Positions 6,848 to 11,013 of a DNA stretch of 11,013 nucleotides are shown here, one piece after another. Both the position numbers and the translations under genes were made by a program. The stretch spans positions 1 to 11,013 of the forward strand of contig JAANXI010000165.1 in the NCBI GenBank assembly GCA_018263365.1, read 5' to 3'. Source of the stretch: Fidelibacterota bacterium (lineage in GTDB: Bacteria > Fidelibacterota > JAANXI01). Below the pieces are notes generated by a model. That model was not told the origin of the DNA and did no database searches. It saw only the letters and a list, made by a program, of their open reading frames with translations. Each line of letters opens with the position of its first letter. The stretch's first letter is position 1.

Positions 6848-7525
6848 AACCCGTTACAAGGCATTCATGATATCTTGCTCCCCTCGCTCAACCTGGAAAA
6901 TGTCCTCATTAATCTGATGGTTGCCTTACTCTGCGGACTTTTGGTGTCGATGGTTTACCGGTTCAGTTATCAGGGCCCGAATTATTCTGCCACTTTCGTC
7001 CAATCCAGTGTATTGCTCTCGATGATTACCGCATTAGTGATTATGGTTATCGGCAACAACCTGGCCCGGGCGTTTGGCTTAGTCGGCGCCATGTCCATTA
7101 TTCGGTTTCGTACGGCCGTCAAGGACACCCAGGATATCGTATTCATTTTTTTTGCACTGGCCACAGGGATGGCGGCGGGAGTCGGACTAAGGTTGGTCGC
7201 ATTTGCCGGAACGATTTTCATTGGTTTGATTCTGTTACTCATGGCAAAGACTAATTATGCCGCGCCGCGGAAACGGGAGTTCCTCATCCAGTTTCGGTAC
7301 CAGGATGGCGAAGATTCAACGCCATATATGGACATTCTGCGTCGGTTCTGTAAGCAGCATCGGCTGGTAAACATGCAATCCTTGGGTGCGGAAAATCTGT
7401 ATGAGCTTTCATTCTATGTCGTCCTGAAAGACAAGGATGCCGGAACTGACCTGATCCGCGCGCTGGACAATTTATCCCAGGTGAGCGATATCCGGTTTTT
7501 CTACGATGAAGAGCCACTGAAATAA
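6845..7525 (+). CDS. DUF4956 integral membrane protein
   Basis: From the proposed ATT start the product has 226 residues; from TTG at 6875 it would have 216. It carries about four membrane segments: near residues 19-36 (VLINLMVALLCGLLVSMV), 53-71 (VLLSMITALVIMVIG), 99-114 (VFIFFALATGMAAGVG) and 118-135 (VAFAGTIFIGLILLLMA). Between the second and third lies the conserved DUF4956 signature GLVGAMSIIRFRTAVKD, with the paired Arg residues that are nearly invariant in this family. The last ~85 residues are soluble (FLIQFRYQDGEDSTPYMDIL) and resemble a small ferredoxin-like/ACT-type alpha-beta domain, as in the C-terminal part of MgtC-like proteins. The function is unknown; a transporter or a membrane anchor for the VTC enzyme are both possible. 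It lies 14 bases after the VTC gene and 14 before the CotH gene, so all three probably share one mRNA. Confidence 0.85.
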   Translation: MNPLQGIHDILLPSLNLENVLINLMVALLCGLLVSMVYRFSYQGPNYSATFVQSSVLLSMITALVIMVIGNNLARAFGLVGAMSIIRFRTAVKDTQDIVFIFFALATGMAAGVGLRLVAFAGTIFIGLILLLMAKTNYAAPRKREFLIQFRYQDGEDSTPYMDILRRFCKQHRLVNMQSLGAENLYELSFYVVLKDKDAGTDLIRALDNLSQVSDIRFFYDEEPLK

Positions 7526-7539
7526 CCAAAAGGGTTATC

Positions 7540-10500
7540 ATGCGGAAAACCTCCTCTGTTTTGGTCTTTATCCTCGCATTAGCGTGGATAATTCCAACTG
7601 GTTTAGGCGCCCAACAGGTATATATAAATGAGGTAATGGGCTCCAACTTGACAACCATCGCTGATGAGGACGGCGATTTTCCCGACTGGATGGAATTATA
7701 TAATGCCGGTACCACTCCGGTCAACTTAAGCGGGTTTCACCTGACCGACGACCGGGGAGACCTGACGCAATGGACGTTTCCGGCTCTTACGTTAACCTCG
7801 GACAGCCATCTGTTAATATTTGCATCCGATAAGGACCGAACCGAACAGGTAACATGGCGAACCGCTATCAATTGGGGGGATAACTGGCGCTGGCGGTTGG
7901 GCGACTCCGAGCCACCGTCGAATTGGAACTCCCCAGAATTCGATGATTCCGGCTGGTCAACCGGCCCCAGCGGATTCGGTTACGGGGATGACGATGATGC
8001 GACGGTCATTGATGAAACCATGTCTGTGTACATCCGGAAATCGTTCACTGTCACTGATCCGGCACAAGTGCTATCGGCCATTTTACACGTGGATTGCGAC
8101 GACGGTTTCGTGGCGTACCTTAATGGAGAGGAAATTGCGCGGCATAATCTCGGTGCTCCGGGTAGTTTTGTGCCGTATAACCAGGGCGCGGATACCTGGA
8201 TCGAAGCTGCCCTGTACTCGGGTGGCGCACCGATGGCCTTTCCGTTGGACTCCGCACGGCATCTGCTTCAGAGCGGCGAAAACGTACTGGCATTTCAGGG
8301 GCACAACTATTCGGAAACTTCGTCCGACTTAACGCTCATTCCGTTTTTTTCCATCGGATATTCTGGCGATCCGGGGACAGGGATAGTTCCGCCTGACATT
8401 CTGAATTTGACTTCTGCTAACTTGCATACCAATTTCAAGATCGCCGCCGGTGGTGAAGCACTCTACCTGGTATCTCCGGAAGATTCGATTGTCGATTCAA
8501 TACCTCCGGACAGTCTTCCAACGGATGTCTCGAAGGGTAGATATCCCGACGGTTCGAACAGCTGGCTGTGGTACACCGAACCCTCGCCGGGAGCAGCGAA
8601 TAGTAGTGACGGTTTTGCCGGGGTAACATCCCCACCGGAGTTTTCGCAAACCGGAGGCTTCTATACAAATGCACTCAGCCTCACGCTATCCCTCAGCAAT
8701 CCCGCAGCAACGATTTATTATACCACAGACGGCACTGCACCGAGTGCTTCATCAACGGAATATGCCGCCCAAATTCCGATTGCAGAGACCAGCGTCATCC
8801 GGGCAAAAGCGTATGCGCCGGATATGCTCCCCAGCCGGATAGTGACACACACATATTTCCTGAACGCTTCCCATGAGTTGCCGGTTATCTCGCTGGTTAT
8901 GAGGCCTGGGCATCTCTGGGATGCGGACTCCGGAATATATGTACTGGGCGACACGCATGAGTCGGCGATGCCGTATTTCGGGGCGAATTTCTGGGAGGAG
9001 TGGGAGCGTCCGGTGCATATTGAGATGTATGAGTCGGACGGTTCAAAGGCGTTTAGTCACGATGCCGGCACCCGGATATTTGGCGGCTGGAGTCGGACCC
9101 GTCCCCAGAAATCCATGGCGATCTTCTTCCGGGGAGAATACGGCACGAGCGAGCTGGAATACCAACTCTTTCCTGATTTAGCGATTGATACATTTTCCTC
9201 ATTCGTGCTGCGAAACTCTGGAAATGACTGGGAACACACCATGATGCGGGACGGATTCCTCCAGGGATTGGTCAGCAGGTTGGATATGGAAACGCAGGCC
9301 TATCGTCCGGCGGTAGTCTACCTGAACGGGGAGTATTGGGGCATCCTGAACATCCGGGAGAAGATGAATGAGGAATATCTGGCCAGCCATCACAATGTTG
9401 ACCCTGACGAAGTGGACATGCTTGAACTGAATGGGACAGTGATTGAGGGAAATGCCGACCATTACACGGATATGATTTCCTATATCGAGTCCAACGGAGT
9501 CGCGGTGACCAACCATTACGATTATATCCGGACACAAATGGATGTCGACAATTTCATCGATTACCAGATCACCCAAATCTACTACGATAACCAAGACTGG
9601 CCGGGGAATAACATCAAGTATTGGCGTCCACAGACCCCCGATGGCCGATGGCGGTGGTTACTCTATGACACGGAATACGGGTTTGGCATCTACGAACCAG
9701 ATAACTACTACTACAACACGCTGGAATTTGCCACGGTAACGGACGGCCCTGGCTGGCCTAATCCGCCCTGGTCCACTTATTTATTACGATCGCTACTGGA
9801 AAATACGGAGTTCAAACACCAGTTCATCAGTCGTTTTGCAGATTTGTTGAATACCGTGTTTAAGCCGGATACGGTTATCGCACAGATCGATGAAAAACAG
9901 GCGACAATCGAGTCTGAAATCCAGGAGCATATCGATCTGTGGAGCCAGGAGGTGTGGTGGATTCCCCAGCGATTGTGGTGGAATGATATGCAAACTTGGT
10001 TGGATAACGTGGATGTAATGCGTACGTTCGCGCTCCATCGGGCAACGTATGTCCGCAGTCATATTATACAGTATTTTGGTCTGGCTGGCACGGTATTCGT
10101 GGAAGCGGATGTTTCGCCATTAGATGCCGGACATATACAGATCAATACAATGACCCCGGCTGTCTATCCTTGGCAGGGACAATATTTCAAAGATATTCCC
10201 ATCACCGTCCGGGCAATTGCAAATCCGGGATACCAGTTTACTGGCTGGGAGGATCATCCTGAATGGGAAAGTGCCACAGTAGAAATCACCCCGACCTCCT
10301 CAATAACTCTTCAAGCGCTTTTTGAACCGGATGAGAATGGAAGTGACATCCTGATAAACGAAATTAATTATAACTCCGATGACGCCTTTGACACGGAGGA
10401 CTGGGTTGAACTGATAAATCGCAGTTCGGAGCCAATCGATATTTCCGACTGGGCTTTTGCCGATGAAAACGATGACCACGTGTTTACACTCCCGGAGAAT

Positions 10501-11013
10501 ACGATAATGGATGGCGGGAGCTATATCGTTTTGTGCGTCGATACTTCGGTGTTTCGGACGCATTTTCCCGATGCGGTTCCGATTCTGGGAAACACCGGAT
10601 TCGGCTTCAGCGGTGGCGGCGAAGTGTTGCGTCTGTTTGATGGTGCAGGGAATCTCGTAGACTCAGTGGAATATGATGATGACGAGCCCTGGCCGGTTGC
10701 GGCCGATGGGGACGGCGCTACCTTGGAATTGGAAAATCCGTGGCTTGACAACAGTGATCCAGCGAACTGGGAGGCGTCTGAAAATCACGGCACACCTGGA
10801 GCGCAAAATTCAACATACATTGAAGTAGAGACCGGGCGTGAATCCAATCTGCCAACGAAGTTCGTTCTTCACCAGAATTACCCGAATCCTTTTAATGCAG
10901 TAACATCCATCAATTACGAAATACCACGGGTAAGTGATACCCGGATGGCGATATTCAATCTTCGCGGGGAGGAGATTCGGATGTTGCAGGAGGGCCCCCT
11001 GCAGCAGGGACGA
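7540..11013 (+). CDS. Secreted multidomain CotH-kinase-fold protein with T9SS sorting domain, 3'-truncated
   Basis: Frame 1 is open from the ATG to the window end (1158 residues, no stop), so the C-terminus is missing. AAAAGGG at 7528-7534 precedes the ATG. In order: signal peptide (1-24, cleavage likely after GLGA); N-terminal half of a lamin-tail domain (26-104, YINEVMGSN); an inserted jelly-roll/galactose-binding-like domain (105-274, with DDGFVAYLNGEEIAR); the second lamin-tail half (286-353); a chitobiase C-terminal-like/FN3-associated module (365-441, TIYYTTDGTAPS); the CotH domain (447-848); an InlB/bacterial-repeat-type module (about 850-930, GYQFTGWE); a second lamin-tail domain (936-1090, DILINEINYNS); and the start of a type-A sorting domain (from 1102, NYPNPFN). 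In CotH the motifs YLNGEYWGILNIREKMNEEY (594-613, Lys608), DNQDWPGNN (683-691) and LLYDTEYGFG (708-716, Asp710) match the ATP-binding, catalytic and metal-binding positions of CotH kinases, which phosphorylate spore-coat proteins in Bacillus. The protein should cross the outer membrane by type IX secretion and be surface-bound or released. The substrate is unknown. Confidence 0.93.
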   Translation, partial: MRKTSSVLVFILALAWIIPTGLGAQQVYINEVMGSNLTTIADEDGDFPDWMELYNAGTTPVNLSGFHLTDDRGDLTQWTFPALTLTSDSHLLIFASDKDRTEQVTWRTAINWGDNWRWRLGDSEPPSNWNSPEFDDSGWSTGPSGFGYGDDDDATVIDETMSVYIRKSFTVTDPAQVLSAILHVDCDDGFVAYLNGEEIARHNLGAPGSFVPYNQGADTWIEAALYSGGAPMAFPLDSARHLLQSGENVLAFQGHNYSETSSDLTLIPFFSIGYSGDPGTGIVPPDILNLTSANLHTNFKIAAGGEALYLVSPEDSIVDSIPPDSLPTDVSKGRYPDGSNSWLWYTEPSPGAANSSDGFAGVTSPPEFSQTGGFYTNALSLTLSLSNPAATIYYTTDGTAPSASSTEYAAQIPIAETSVIRAKAYAPDMLPSRIVTHTYFLNASHELPVISLVMRPGHLWDADSGIYVLGDTHESAMPYFGANFWEEWERPVHIEMYESDGSKAFSHDAGTRIFGGWSRTRPQKSMAIFFRGEYGTSELEYQLFPDLAIDTFSSFVLRNSGNDWEHTMMRDGFLQGLVSRLDMETQAYRPAVVYLNGEYWGILNIREKMNEEYLASHHNVDPDEVDMLELNGTVIEGNADHYTDMISYIESNGVAVTNHYDYIRTQMDVDNFIDYQITQIYYDNQDWPGNNIKYWRPQTPDGRWRWLLYDTEYGFGIYEPDNYYYNTLEFATVTDGPGWPNPPWSTYLLRSLLENTEFKHQFISRFADLLNTVFKPDTVIAQIDEKQATIESEIQEHIDLWSQEVWWIPQRLWWNDMQTWLDNVDVMRTFALHRATYVRSHIIQYFGLAGTVFVEADVSPLDAGHIQINTMTPAVYPWQGQYFKDIPITVRAIANPGYQFTGWEDHPEWESATVEITPTSSITLQALFEPDENGSDILINEINYNSDDAFDTEDWVELINRSSEPIDISDWAFADENDDHVFTLPENTIMDGGSYIVLCVDTSVFRTHFPDAVPILGNTGFGFSGGGEVLRLFDGAGNLVDSVEYDDDEPWPVAADGDGATLELENPWLDNSDPANWEASENHGTPGAQNSTYIEVETGRESNLPTKFVLHQNYPNPFNAVTSINYEIPRVSDTRMAIFNLRGEEIRMLQEGPLQQGR

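Noticed and set aside
6875..7525. TTG at 6875 as start of the DUF4956 gene
   Set aside because: No ribosome-binding site precedes it, and it leaves a 44-base gap that contains a strong AAGGAG correctly spaced only for the upstream ATT. It remains a fallback.
7284..7724. 146-residue minus-strand frame over the DUF4956/CotH junction
   Set aside because: It is antisense to two well-supported genes, has no domain features and is rich in rare-looking composition. It is a shadow of the coding bias on the plus strand.
7943..8332. 129-residue plus-strand frame inside the CotH gene
   Set aside because: The CotH frame is continuous through this region with clear lamin-tail and jelly-roll motifs. The alternative frame gives an Arg/Trp/Thr-rich sequence with no support.

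Overview
The window looks like chromosomal DNA from a Gram-negative bacterium of the FCB superphylum (Bacteroidota/Ignavibacteria/Calditrichota/Marinimicrobia-like; the exact phylum cannot be fixed from this sequence). The main evidence is the C-terminus of the last protein. It carries a Por-type (type IX secretion) sorting signal with the motif NYPNPFN followed by TSINYEIP, which is characteristic of that group. An outer-membrane beta-barrel/SPOR-type protein at the left end and a HlyD-like periplasmic adaptor also fit a two-membrane cell. All confident genes are on the + strand.

Layout. (1) Positions 1-2149 hold the 3' part of a large outer-membrane protein gene. It encodes beta-barrel-like repeats, a Ca-binding-like Asp loop, an Ig-like/carboxypeptidase-regulatory-like segment and three SPOR-like repeats. 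It is split by an apparent one-base deletion near position 1006. (2) Positions 2253-3701 encode a complete, intact 6-phosphogluconate dehydrogenase (oxidative pentose phosphate pathway). (3) Positions 3702-4331 are a 630-base gene-free stretch. It holds a nested inverted-repeat element whose four ends all carry the octamer GTAGAGAC or its complement, plus promoter-like sequences. (4) Positions 4332-4703 encode a small DUF2892-type membrane protein. (5) Positions 4704-4985 are a gene-free gap with a perfect GC-rich hairpin. (6) Positions 4986-11013 are a tight gene string: an inner-membrane-anchored HlyD-like adaptor, a VTC/CYTH-fold polyphosphate polymerase-like protein, a DUF4956 membrane protein, and a very large secreted multidomain CotH-kinase-fold protein that runs off the right end.

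The right half is the most interesting part. The VTC-like, DUF4956 and CotH genes follow one another with gaps of 14 bases or less. The adaptor stops 3 bases before the VTC start. This suggests one transcription unit that links a predicted polyphosphate or nucleotide-phosphate enzyme, two membrane components and an exported protein with an atypical kinase fold. VTC, DUF4956 and CotH are, to my knowledge, recurrent neighbours in bacteria without an established joint function. The added HlyD-type adaptor and the T9SS-targeted CotH are the features worth following up. The DUF4956 gene also seems to start at a rare ATT codon.
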